Of a DNA stretch of 64,000 bases, positions 25,637-37,300 are shown one piece after another. A program made the translations under genes and the position numbers. Each line of letters opens with the position of its first letter. Within the stretch, counting starts at the first letter, position 1. The stretch is taken from NCBI RefSeq assembly GCF_037975245.1, contig NC_092576.1:5690001-5754000 (forward strand), written 5' to 3'. A model generated the notes under the pieces. That model saw only the letters and a list, made by a program, of their open reading frames with translations, searched no databases and had not been told where the DNA came from. This stretch comes from Apostichopus japonicus. Taxonomy: Eukaryota > Echinodermata > Holothuroidea > Aspidochirotida > Stichopodidae.

Positions 25637-26842
25637 TCATCCTCTGTCCTTGCGTCTTAGAATCAGTGAATACCTTTGAACATTCACAGCAGAATATGGA
25701 TGGTCTTTAGCACTCTCAGAGATGTATTCAAACATTGATTTTGCACAATCCATGCATTTAATATCTTGTCTCATTCTTCGAGAGACATAACCAGCACTAT
25801 AGTAGAGGCAGTTTTCTTGAATATCAGTTGCATAGTTCATGAACTGAAGACTCAGTGATGTTCTGTTACCTGGTAGTCTTGGTAAAGTGGTGCCATTTCT
25901 CACCGGTGGTGCTCGTCTCCTTCTAGTCTTCCGTTGAAAAATGAATTTTTGAAGGCTATCAAACATGAAACTGTTTTCTAGAAGAACTTGTTGAAATCAA
26001 TGTTTTATCAAAGCACTTCTCAATGACCAAGAAAGTTGTCGTGTTATGGATTATTGTTCCATCCACCACGTTGCCTAACTTTATTGTGACGTTGTGAAAA
26101 CTTGTGCGTTAAAATATAATGAAGCTGGTTTGTCGACCTGGTTAGCAAAGTCTTGTTGATACTTTGAGTTGACATAATAGTTATGATGAATCCAACCACT
26201 GTTGTTTTCTTTCTTGTGGAATGAAGAGGGCATCCACTAACATATTTGAGACTTTCAAGAACTTTACAGCAGCTGCTAAACCAGTCAGTCCATTCTGCCA
26301 TGGAATGTTTCCTCAAAGGGGCCTTTACACATTTTTTATTTTTTTGTTTATCAAATAGTATATCAATGATTCGAATGAATTCAATAGTCCCTTGGCTACC
26401 ATCAAAAGATGGGATCTTCATATCTTCTCGCAGAAAGTCAATGGCATCCGCAACAGAGGAACTCGGTGTCTGTACAGCTAAGCTTACATTCATTTTGAGT
26501 CTTCTCCGTTAAATGTACTTTGCTGTGTGTATTTCTCACCAATTTAAGCTTGTGACATGCATCAAACAGTATGTACACATTTTTATTTGGGAGGGTACGA
26601 TGAGGAAAGATTGACTGCCAATCAAGGAATGAAAGTTTAGCTCCAAGAATCTTTGCTGTGGATTGATTGGTGTAGCAGCCTTCAAATGTGAGACAATGGA
26701 CGCTCCTTTTATGTTCAGTTAGAATTCCAATACATTGGTTAATCAACTGGGCTTGAGCTTGAGCTGAGAGTTTGTTAATAATGAAGTAACTCACAACATG
26801 CTTCCAGGTAGGGCAAGCCCCTACAACCTCATGCCTCTGCAA
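25637..26842 (-). pseudogene. P-element/THAP9-like transposase remnant, first copy
   Basis: Three minus-strand segments in order (26842-26438, 26493-26044, 25966-25637) cover middle to C-terminal parts of a P-element superfamily transposase. Recognisable features include F-I-I-N-K-L-S, F-P-H-x-T-L-P, D-A-C-H-K-L-K-L-V-R-N, Q-T-P-S-S-S-V-A-D-A, T-R-K-K-T-T-V-V-G-F-I, and Y-I-L-T-H-K-F-S-Q. The C-terminal part has Y-S-A-G-Y-V-S-R-R-M followed by C-x-x-C. A frameshift separates the first two segments and stops separate the second and third. No N-terminal THAP domain or terminal inverted repeat is visible. This copy also lacks 13 bases near 26335 present in the second copy. Not functional as it stands. 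Confidence 0.75.
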
Positions 26843-28267
26843 TTATGCCTCCACAATAAAAATTAAAAAAAAAACCTTCATATGAGGGTGCAAAATGTTT
26901 GATGAATGTCTACAGTCAGTCACAGTCATTAGGATGAGAGCACAAGTAGTGGCTTGAGTGTGTTGCTTGCAAATAGACTATAGAGTTCAAAACATACCTG
27001 GCTAAGTTAAGTAGGATTTGGCCTATCTCAAAACTCAGCTTACTGGCTAGGCGTATACTGCTTATGTCCTTTTGTCAAATTGCAGTGTTAGGAAGATGTT
27101 ACAAATGGAGGATGTATTTGAATATTTGAACAATTCTAGATGTGTTAATTGACTAAAAAGTTATAGGCTGAAATTATGACCTAGGTTTCCTAATTTAGAC
27201 CAAGGGCAAAGCTACGTACAAAGACTTAAGTTAGTCTAAGCTTATTTTCCTATTACTGAATTGTTAAGTGATAAGCTCAATACATCAATACCGTCATCCA
27301 ATGTTATTCTGGGATGTGGATCTATCGTTAAGGATACAGTTTTAAGTAAAATGAATTGGTGATAAGTTTTTTATTAGGCTTTTGTCATATCGCAACTGAA
27401 AAGGCAGCCGTAGTCGGTTTAGGGGCCTAGGATAACTATATCATGGGTCCAGTATATAACAATTAATTGCTTCGTATATCGCTTCGTAAGAATTACATTT
27501 GAAACTGCAGTCCACTGGCATATTTTTGACGATTTTGGCACCTAAATGCGGCCCACGATATCACCATTTCGAGTGATTTATGTCAACTTCATCACTTCAG
27601 TTACGTCAAAAACGTAGTGTTTGTATTACGCGCCCGTACTTTCTTGACGTACAAGCAAAGCGCCACCAGTTGGATAAGTTGCTTCAGTACTTCATTCGTC
27701 CTACCTCTATTTCTATGGTATGCAATATGCCATGTGCATATCTTAATGTGAAGGGTTGCCCTCTAAAATATATGCTGACAAACGTTACACTATACATGTA
27801 AACCAGAGTAGCATATCTTTCTACAGGATACAAGTAAAGTATTATAAAGCACAACATTGCCTTTAGACCTAACTTATGGACTATAAGGGTACACTCCCCT
27901 ACCCCAAAAGTCGAAGGATCCCCAACCCCACCATCATCTCTGAGTCTTCTGCGTGTCCCTGTTCTATACATATGCATGTCCTTTAGTATATCTTTTTGAG
28001 GTGTATGTCCACATGTAGCGTCACATTGCAAGTATAACACATATGGTTTTTGTTTATCATTAATTTTTAGTCATAAATCAGACAGTAATCTACCCCGTAT
28101 GTCATAGATTAGAAACCGTCCTATATTTATTCTACAGCAATCCGTGTCCACAGGTCGATGGAGAGAACCATTCTGAATACCAGGCCTGATTTCCATTATT
28201 TCGTGATGTCCCACGATCAATTTATGTCAGGAGTTCAATTAAGTGTCAGTTTTGGTTTCCTTTTCAG
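26843..28267. other. non-coding flank before gene B
   Basis: From about 27740 ('gaagggttgccctctaaaat', 'catgtaaaccagagtagcat') the sequence aligns again with the flank of gene A near 5890-5960. The non-matching ~3.3 kb (about 24450-27725) is therefore an insertion. A pyrimidine tract and 'ttttcag' precede the ATG at 28268, suggesting a 5' UTR exon upstream that I could not place. Confidence 0.4.
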
Positions 28268-28322
28268 ATGTCTACCACAAACCTTTTTGTGATCCCTGCT
28301 ATCCTTGGGTGTCTATTAAGTG
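28268..28322 (+). CDS. gene B exon 1, signal peptide
   Basis: The exon encodes M-S-T-T-N-L-F-V-I-P-A-I-L-G-C-L-L-S plus one base, a polar start and a hydrophobic core. The donor is g|gtaagatcc. It is identical to gene C exon 1. Confidence 0.72.
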
Positions 28323-31300
28323 GTAAGATCCAGTACCGGGTACCGGGTTTATCTCGGAGAGTAGGGGGGGGGGGACTGCGGTGGGTTACATATGTAAGGG
28401 AGAAGGAAGGGTTACATGTTTACATGCAGATACAAGAAAGTGAAATGAAAGACGTGCACTTCGGTATTAGGACTTGCTATGTCTGGATTAGTACTTACTC
28501 AATCACATCACACGCATACGCCCAATATTGGAAGGGACGATTGGACAGGTATTGGGGGCGGTGACCTTCGCATATGTGGTGAAAGGTTCTTGAATACTGG
28601 TGGAAATGCAATATGAAGGATGCTATTCTGGTCGGGCAGTGTGGTTGGGTTAGGGTGTCAATTGCATGGTATTTTTAAACAGTAGTCGAATGCAAGTCAA
28701 AATTAATTACGATTTCATATAATGGATCTTTGTTTCTTAGACTTACCAATTTATACATATTGAACTCGGTCTGAGGGGAAAAATGGATATACTACAACTT
28801 TCATTTGATATGAAACAAGGTTAACGTCTTTTTTCTTTAATTACAGGCACAGTTGTTTCATCAGATGAGTGCCAGTCTCCGCAATATCTGCGATTAGGAA
28901 AGAAAGGTGTGATATCCTGCAACTATCCTGGTGATTTATATGGAGCAGGTTGGTTTAATTCAACCAATGTGACTAGCACTGATCGACCATTTATATCCCT
29001 CACAGAAGGTAGAATATCTGGGCCCGGATATGAGTCCGGAGAATACGGTGTTCAACCCAATGGATCTCTTATAATCAACAAAGTTTCCACCAAACATAAT
29101 CATGTTTACAGAGTAACGACATTGGCCACTAGAGATGAAGATCCTATCTTTGAAGATGTGCATGTAGTTGTCTATGGTAAGTTGATTTCTTTAATAACAA
29201 CATGAAATTCGTTCATTCGCATTTGTTTATTGTGGTGGTTGTATTTACAAATATCACAAAGGAGAAGACAAACATTATCTATAGGATTTCATAAAGAGGA
29301 AATCTTGCAAATACAGATATATGCAAATAATCCTTCATATAACTTTTTATAATAATAAAAGGAACGTTTTAATTCCTCATACTTTATATGAGCCTTTCTC
29401 GGAGTCATACATTGCTTTCTACTTTTTAACACAAACCTTATACTTTGCACATATAGCCATTTAACAAGTGGTCGCTCTTCAGCGGTTTTCTTACAAAGAA
29501 AAATTGTTTCCTGTTGAAATAAGGAAGTTATAAATAAGGATATTGCTGCATAGGACAATTACTTAATAACCAAAATCTTGTTAAATGTTAAAACAAATCT
29601 GGCAAAAATAGTTGTTTTACACCTTACAAGAAATTAGAAGAAATTCCTCAATCCGTCAAAGCATGTTCGTATGTCTCCTCAAATCTTCCACGGTAAAAAC
29701 AAAGAAGCAGTATCCTTTTACTGAACGATAAAACATTGCTACTAACGTGTCGAAAATTCATTTAACTAAAACAGTTGATTGAAGTAGCATGGCGACTAAC
29801 TACGAGTAAGCAGTGATCTATAAATATTTCTTGAGCATTTAAGAGAACGCATTGGAAATAAACTTGAATTTTCAAAGACCCTGACCAATACTCCGAAATT
29901 GTGCTGAACATTTCTCTTGCTCCTGCAAATCATTCATCGGCAGGTCATCCTCCATTAAGAGATCAAACGAGAAAATGACTGATTTTATGCCTACTTTTAG
30001 GAGATAATTTCTTCTCTGAAATCGTTCGTGCTTGTTGAGAAGAAAAGCATGATGTAAACTATATGACTTTAGTTTGGCCAATTATTCCTCGATGATCTTC
30101 ACATTCTCCTTTCATATTTCATTATCCTGTTCCATACATTGTTTCTCTTTTAACGTAAAGGTTCACAAGCTGACAAACGGTGGTTTGTTCATTCATTCAT
30201 CAATCCATTCATCCATACATTTAATCATCTACTCACTCAGTCATTTTCATACTTTATCGATGTTGTTTAATATTATCATACAAACTCTGGAACAGTGCGA
30301 ACAAGTGAAAACCTGTCGGTGTACAACCATACACATGATAAAACAGTCTCACGTGTTTAGTAGCTTATAGAGTTACAATGGTTCAACAGTGCAAAAAGTT
30401 ACATTATTGAAATAGCACGAGCGCTGAAGCCAGCTGCATTGTGAGTATATATATCTAACGGTCGAACCACACTGCAGCACATTAATACCCTAAAATGAAG
30501 CTATGAATATGTTTGAATATCATGCGGTGTCTACGTGACGACTGGATGTCATTTGGTAATTAATGTTGCTAGTATATTATCTTCAGTAAATAATCTAAAT
30601 AGAATATATTTGTTAGGGACTAGCTACAGTTTCAATTTCTTATTGAAATATAAATTATTCGCAAATTATGGTCTCCAAGATTAACAGTAAATTAGCAGGT
30701 TAGTGTGAACTGCATTTAGTAGGAAAGATCTTTAACAAAGAAGACCGACTTCCTTGAGACCTTTAGTTGTTTGTGAACCCAACTAAATTTATAAAAAGTA
30801 TCCATATATATATATAGGCCTAATGTTTTCTGGTTGGACAATATTACGTAATATGTCTTTCCTTCCACAATTTGCAGACAAACCACAGGAACCGTACCCA
30901 ACCATTGATGCTACTGGATGTGACCAGAAATCATTATGCTTTTTAGAATTAAACGCTGCTTCCAGTTTAAGTTGTAATGTTTTACGAGTAGGTGAAGTAT
31001 TAGATGATTTGTCGTGGAAGTTAAGAACTAACACAGGAGATGGACAGATCTCTTCTAAGTCGGTATCTGTAACAACCAGTGTCAATGAATTACAATCTTA
31101 CCATACTGTTGTAGATATTTCGTTACAAACCACTCTCTCGTTACGTTTATTCGTCTGCGCAGCGAGAAGCAATGTGTCTGAGGTAGGTAACAATGAATCT
31201 ACGATACTGCTTGAAAGCGGGACACTGGAAGCATCTAGCGAACATCTGCTTGTAACTCCTTATGAAAAAGTGGTTATGAACTGCGGAGAAGATGTGTCAT

Positions 31301-34300
31301 ACTTTGTATGGAAAAAAATGGGTCAAACGGAAGAAATTATTGCATTTGGAACTAAAAGTATGAGTGAAGTTATGATCTCTGATGGATTCACATTGCAAAA
31401 TAGCTCTCTGGTCATAAACACGGTTGGAAATCCTACCTTGGGCACGTACACGTGTGTTTATAGCACTGACGGTGTAACAACGAAATTTACATCAACTGAT
31501 GTAACTTTTCAGGGTAAGAACTACATTAAAATGCAAGAACTTCCCCATAACTATTTTATGTGCAGGTTAAATTTTATGTGGTATGCCAGTAAACGTAGTA
31601 AACGTAAACGGATCGAATGCACTTGTTGTTTTGATTTGGAATTGAAGGAGAAGCGTTGCAAATAAAGGGACAGAGTTTAATAAAATCAACGTGTAAGTAA
31701 TGTACTTTTACTTTGTATGCGGTGTATAGTTCTTGATACCGATTTGACATACCGTTGTATATCATTCACATGCATGTTTGACACTATTATGAACCAATTT
31801 AAGATAGCTGTGTTGATTTGTTATATGGAGATGATGTCAACTTGTATCTGGAGTTGTTGATGTTCATATTTTGACTATTTCTCTTGGCATTTCAGAGGAG
31901 GAACGACAAACTGGTTGGATTGGTGTTGTTGTGTTCTTTGTGTTATTAGTGGTATTGATTATCATCGGAGTCGTCCTCTACCGATGTAAAGGTAATTGAC
32001 TGATTAATCCGTAAATATAAATATTACTCTAAAGTATCTAATAGACTTCTGTTTAATTGATTTGGTTCAGGTTTCTTTTTGGAATAAGACTGTTGTCGAG
32101 GCTAACTTAGAAAACTCTAGACGGTGAAATCAGTATTCCCGATCAGGTATCTCTGTTTACTTTATTTATACTGAAAATACTTCGAAGCCATTGCAATCTG
32201 TGACACCTGGATATCTGGTTCAGCCTTTCCTTGCCCCACTAACAGCTATTCCATGTTCCCATTATTGATATGACGTTGTGTTAACTCCGCCTTTTAGCAT
32301 GAGGGGTGGGATCGGGGTCTTCCATTCCAATAATAGGGCATCCCATGCAGATTACATCCCCGGTCACTTTTGGTTGAGCCTCACCCAGATGCTCTTTACG
32401 ACTTCTCAACCCTTCTTGGTATAGAATTCTTGAAATGCTTTCCTGTGATTCCTGTGCCACCATGTGTGTGTGGAATCCTAGCTACAAACCTGGTTAGCCC
32501 CTTACTTTCTAGTGCATTTTTTTGTCGTGTTTCAATTAACTGTATCTGTAACGCAGCACTACACTTCATTGTTTCACTACAAATTAGAGCAGTTTTTGGA
32601 GTAGCCTTGGCGACAATTACCACAATCAGACTGAAACCACGTAAATGTAATGATGTAAGCCAAACGGACCCAGAATACGTTTAGAGGTCTTGGTGAAAGC
32701 AAACTGTTACAAGAACTACAGATTTCAAATCAAAATGTGGATACTCTAACCTTTTTATGCTGATTAAAATGTTTGTCACTCTCCACACTTAATAACAATA
32801 TATGGCAATATATCAGTTTAAGCAATATACTGATGTAAATTACAAGGGCACTATTCTTGTTACAATCAAGTGACTTGCCTTTCCGCAAGTATTCTGTGAG
32901 AAAGTAAGGATATGCTAAGAAACTGAATCATTAGATGAATGTAACTTGATTATAATATCCAGCAGAAATGTCAGCATAACTTATTCCTTGAAACAATGTA
33001 CGTAAATGGATTAAATAGATAAAAGTGTTATTTGAACGTTAACATACATGGTCATCCTGACATAAAATAGGTAATTAAAGATCAGATTCGTTTACTTCTA
33101 AAAGTATGTAAAGTCCCACTGATTGAGAAAAAGTCACGCTTTGGCTGTATTCTTATTATCAGCACTATGACAATGAGATGATCACTTTGTATATTTATGC
33201 ATCATAAGCTTCACATAAATAGTGATGCAGGTCATTTCTTTAGATCAGAATTCAAGTTGTCCATGCAGTTCCCATGAAAACGTGTGACTCATATTTCACA
33301 GATCTCAGGCGTCAAGTTATGTATATAACTATATATTATCTTACCTAACGTATTCAGAATGTCCGTTGAAGCTTGTGTCTTTAATTATTAATACTTTCAT
33401 TTTCGCTGTTAGAACTACAGCTTACAATACTCAGATGAGTAATACAGTTTATATCTTATCCGCAACAGAGAATAATTCCAAATATCGACAAAGTACAACA
33501 ACAGCAACACAACAGCAACAACAGCAACAACAACTACTCAAATTTACGAACAAGGTGACAGAAGAAGAATTAAAAGGTATCTAATCTATCTATATTGACT
33601 TGATTACTGCATGGATTATTTATATCTTTCAATCACTGTGCATTTAACTTTGACGTAAGAAGTGATACGTTCTCAGTTTGGATTAGTAAGTTTTCCTGTA
33701 GTGCACTTGCATATAAATTTAAGTCAATGACCCATAATGAAATTAAATACGATTGTAAGACTGTTACTTATAAATCGACCTTGTTCTTTCATTTTAAAGG
33801 CTGGTGTAAGACAGTTATAATTTCGAAATGCCAAACTCGAGATACACACGATGTGATAGTGAAGAGGTTGAAGGAAGCATCTGAAAGACAGGTGAAAAAC
33901 TGTTTAAAAGAATTTCTAATATTACTTTACTTTCGATTCAGTGTCTAGAAGAAATACAGAATTGATGTACTTAAGCTTGATGTTTTTTTTTTGTCAAACA
34001 ATAACAGTTGGTGGAAGAATCTGAAAATATGAGGCATTAAGAGTAAAGGTGACTGATCCATAGATAGTTACCTCGTCATTTCATTTTATTTTGTTCAAAT
34101 TTCATAATACAACATTAGCCACACTATCCACTAGGTTCACTAGTGCTTGCCCAAATGTTAACCGTTCAGTCTGTTATGTCTTAACTCAAGAAGTTTCCAT
34201 ACATTGAATAATATTTCAAACAGCGACTGCACTTATTTTTGACTTTCAGTGAGTAAAAAATCTTGTTTACTTGTCTTAATACTTGTTTCTGTTGAAGCAA

Positions 34301-37300
34301 ATTATATATGAAATGTTTAAACAAACTTGCCTGCATCTAGTGTCCACTTCATTTTGACATTTTCAAACTGTACAGAAGAAAACTGCAAAGAGGTTCAACA
34401 CTTTGTAATATAGATACGATTTAACTGGATAATAATTAGGTAAAATAAGGGACTTCGTAATCACACACATGATGTTGAATAACTATCTTGAAATATGTAC
34501 ATTTATTGCGTATTTGTGAAGAATAATTATCACCTTTAAATGCTTCAAGTTACGGCGATTAGGATATGAATATTACATAAATATGTTTAAAATTATTGCA
34601 TTAAATGAAAGAAATCGTTTTTTGTTGGTACAGAGATGAACCATTTTCCTTTGGCTGCTGTTCATCTCCATTGCCAATTTGCAATTTAGTCTCCGATCCA
34701 CGTCATGTTAAGGACTTATCTGTATCAACTTAAACCTATAGGCATGACTTAATTAAAAAGAATCACGAAGCAAACAATAACGCACCAAGCATCGTCATAT
34801 CACTATAATAAATATAAATGAACTAAGCTAATTTGAGACAACTGTCATGTTTCAATTTTCGATTTTCATGTTATGATTTATTTTATACGATATGTCAGAC
34901 GCACATAATATTGCTATATCAATTGTTAACTTAATTCCTGTTAGCTAATCTTTGAAAAACCTTGTGATCTATCCTAGTTAGTCGATGATCTAAATAATGT
35001 TGATAATGTTTTGAGGTTCTTCAGTCATGTTTGCTCAAACTTATTATGTAGATAATTTCTTGAATAGGTTGACATTCAAAGGATTATACTGCGAGACAGC
35101 TTCACGTCAGCTGAAGATAACGGTGTAGCTGTTAATCTAAGCTCTGGAGCAGTTTTACCTCCACTGAACACTTTGAAAAAATTGGACTTTGAAAACAGAA
35201 AATGGCAACAATGGGACTCAAGCAAATTGATAAGTATCCTGCAATATGCTTGTCACAGAAATCCACCGACCGAGATCAGGTAAGCGTTATTATTTTGAAC
35301 AGTCGACTATTATTCATATTGTCTGAGAAAAAAATTTCATTTATTCAATTTAATTAGTTGAAATAATTACTGTTAGAGTATAACTATATGTGAAGATGTT
35401 TAAGCAACATGTCGAACCATCTCGTGCTTACTTACACATAATATCACGTAAAGAACATACCTCTTTTAGCTAATTGATTGATTTATTTACCAAAGAAATA
35501 CAGTGGTTTGCTCTTTTATTTGAGCAGGCTGCCTCAGATGTGAAATGAGAAAAAAATGAGAAAAATACTTAAACCCGCATTTGTGGACTTAACAATAAGA
35601 TTATAATAATGAACACCTTTTAGTGTATATAATGGCCAAAAAAATGACGAATTACTACTCTTTCTTCGCAAAGGATTGAAAGAATTCTGCTGCCTTTTGA
35701 ATTTGAGAAACAGTTGAGCACGTTAAAGCAAAAGCCATCAGGTAAGAATACAGTTGAATAATGTATTCTTTACAAATAAATTTATGATTATCTTTTGTTC
35801 AACTGGTTTGAGAAAAATTAGTAATACACGAGAAAAGGAGATTTCTTCACGTCTTTATCTTCAACTCTTAAGCTACATATTTACCTACTGGGCTCATGTT
35901 TGGTTTCGTCGTGCCTAATGTCAGTAGCATAGCGCATTTCTTGTCGAAGCCAAATAGATTTATGCGATGGTAATTGTGCGTGCATTTAGGTATGTTCGTG
36001 GGATGTGGGTATGTGCGTGATGACTTAGCTATACACTTCAAGTGTAGAAGAATATGATGGTTTAATGTCATACTTGGGGTGTTGATCCGCCTTAGTAATC
36101 AGAAGAAAATCATTTTCTTCAAAAGTGAAAGTGAAGTACACGAAGGTCAACGCTTTCAAATGTTTAAACACAATACGTTAAAAAGTACAGTTTGGATGAA
36201 ATTGTGGTAGTTGATCTAACGTAATGAATACAAGAATTCTATCCTTTGAGGGGGAGGGGGTGGGGGTAGGTTATTTGAGGTTAACACTCAGTTGATAAGA
36301 GTCTATTTACATTACAATTGACTGTACAAACACAGTACCAGTCCATTGTATAATCCAAAAGGGGTCTCAATTAGATAAATTGCTTTCATTATTGTTCAAT
36401 TGATATTTTCGTCGTAATGTTTCAGCAACTATTTATGGTTTGAAGAATTATGTTTATTTTAAGCTCCAGTAGTACTATATAGATATGGTTGGATTGTCAT
36501 CTAATCCTGGGTGCATTAATCACTGTTTTCTGAAAGGGGAGGGTGGAAGGGAGGTAGTAAGTTTTCACCTTTGCAGTCATGGTGGGACATGCATACATGT
36601 GCGATATCTCATGAAAGGGAATACGAACGGTCAACATATCCGAATATAGTTGTTTGTGCTTGGAGAAGGTCAAAGTGGAAAACTTAGTTGAAAATTCTTT
36701 AGAATAACAACTCGGATGGACATCAGATCATTAACAGATTTTCAAAAACTGCGTTCTCCAAAGATAAATGCATTTTCCATTGGCCTCTTTTCTTCCTTTT
36801 GTTAGCATTATACACCGAGAGTTGAAGACATGCACAGTCTTATGTGAAAGGGTGGGTTTAGCAAAATGAGTTGTGAAAAGGACGCCAGTATAAAAATTGA
36901 GGGGGTACTAAAGGAATGTCGAGAAGACTATTACTTGTGCTACAAATGCAGGTGGCACAGTTCATCCGTTTAACCGAGAATTACTAGGTATATCAATTAT
37001 CGTCTTCAAAAGTTAAAATGTTATATGTCTGGATGTTTCTGACAAAACGGGCTTGTATTAACTGTGTTGCACGTTCAAGTTTCAATATATACCAGACTAA
37101 AGACAACTCTTTTCACGGTCTCTTTCAGTCGAGTGGGTAACTGGTGTTGCATCTACAGGAGTACAGAAGTTGAATTACGTTACTGAACAGTGGGAGGTAT
37201 GTCCTGGTAACATATGTTATATGAAGATATCGTTTTAAATAGACTTATATTTAAATATACCTTTACATAGTAGAAGAACTAGCATAGTCAAATTCATCTG

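Larger units (their letters stand above)
21395..32060. repeat. near-identical segmental duplication, first copy
   Basis: This block matches 42670-53427 almost base for base, with scattered substitutions and small indels. The offset is about 21.26-21.28 kb, rising to 21.37 kb after the (TA)n expansion before exon 3. It starts in intergenic DNA after gene A and ends in intron 4 of gene B, just after the shared 'aatagacttctgtttaattga'. It holds a LINE tail, a gag remnant, a P-element remnant, and exons 1-4 of gene B. Confidence 0.88.

Noticed and set aside
30823-31665. 280-codon open frame starting M-F-S-G-W, and its twin at 52190-53032
   Set aside because: It is exon 3 (Ig2-3) plus flanking intron read through. 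The real borders are the tttgcag/ttttcag acceptors and the gtaag donor.
33450-33470. ITIM in exon 5 (T/S-V-Y-I-L-S)
   Set aside because: Position +3 is Ser rather than Ile, Val or Leu, so the consensus is not met.
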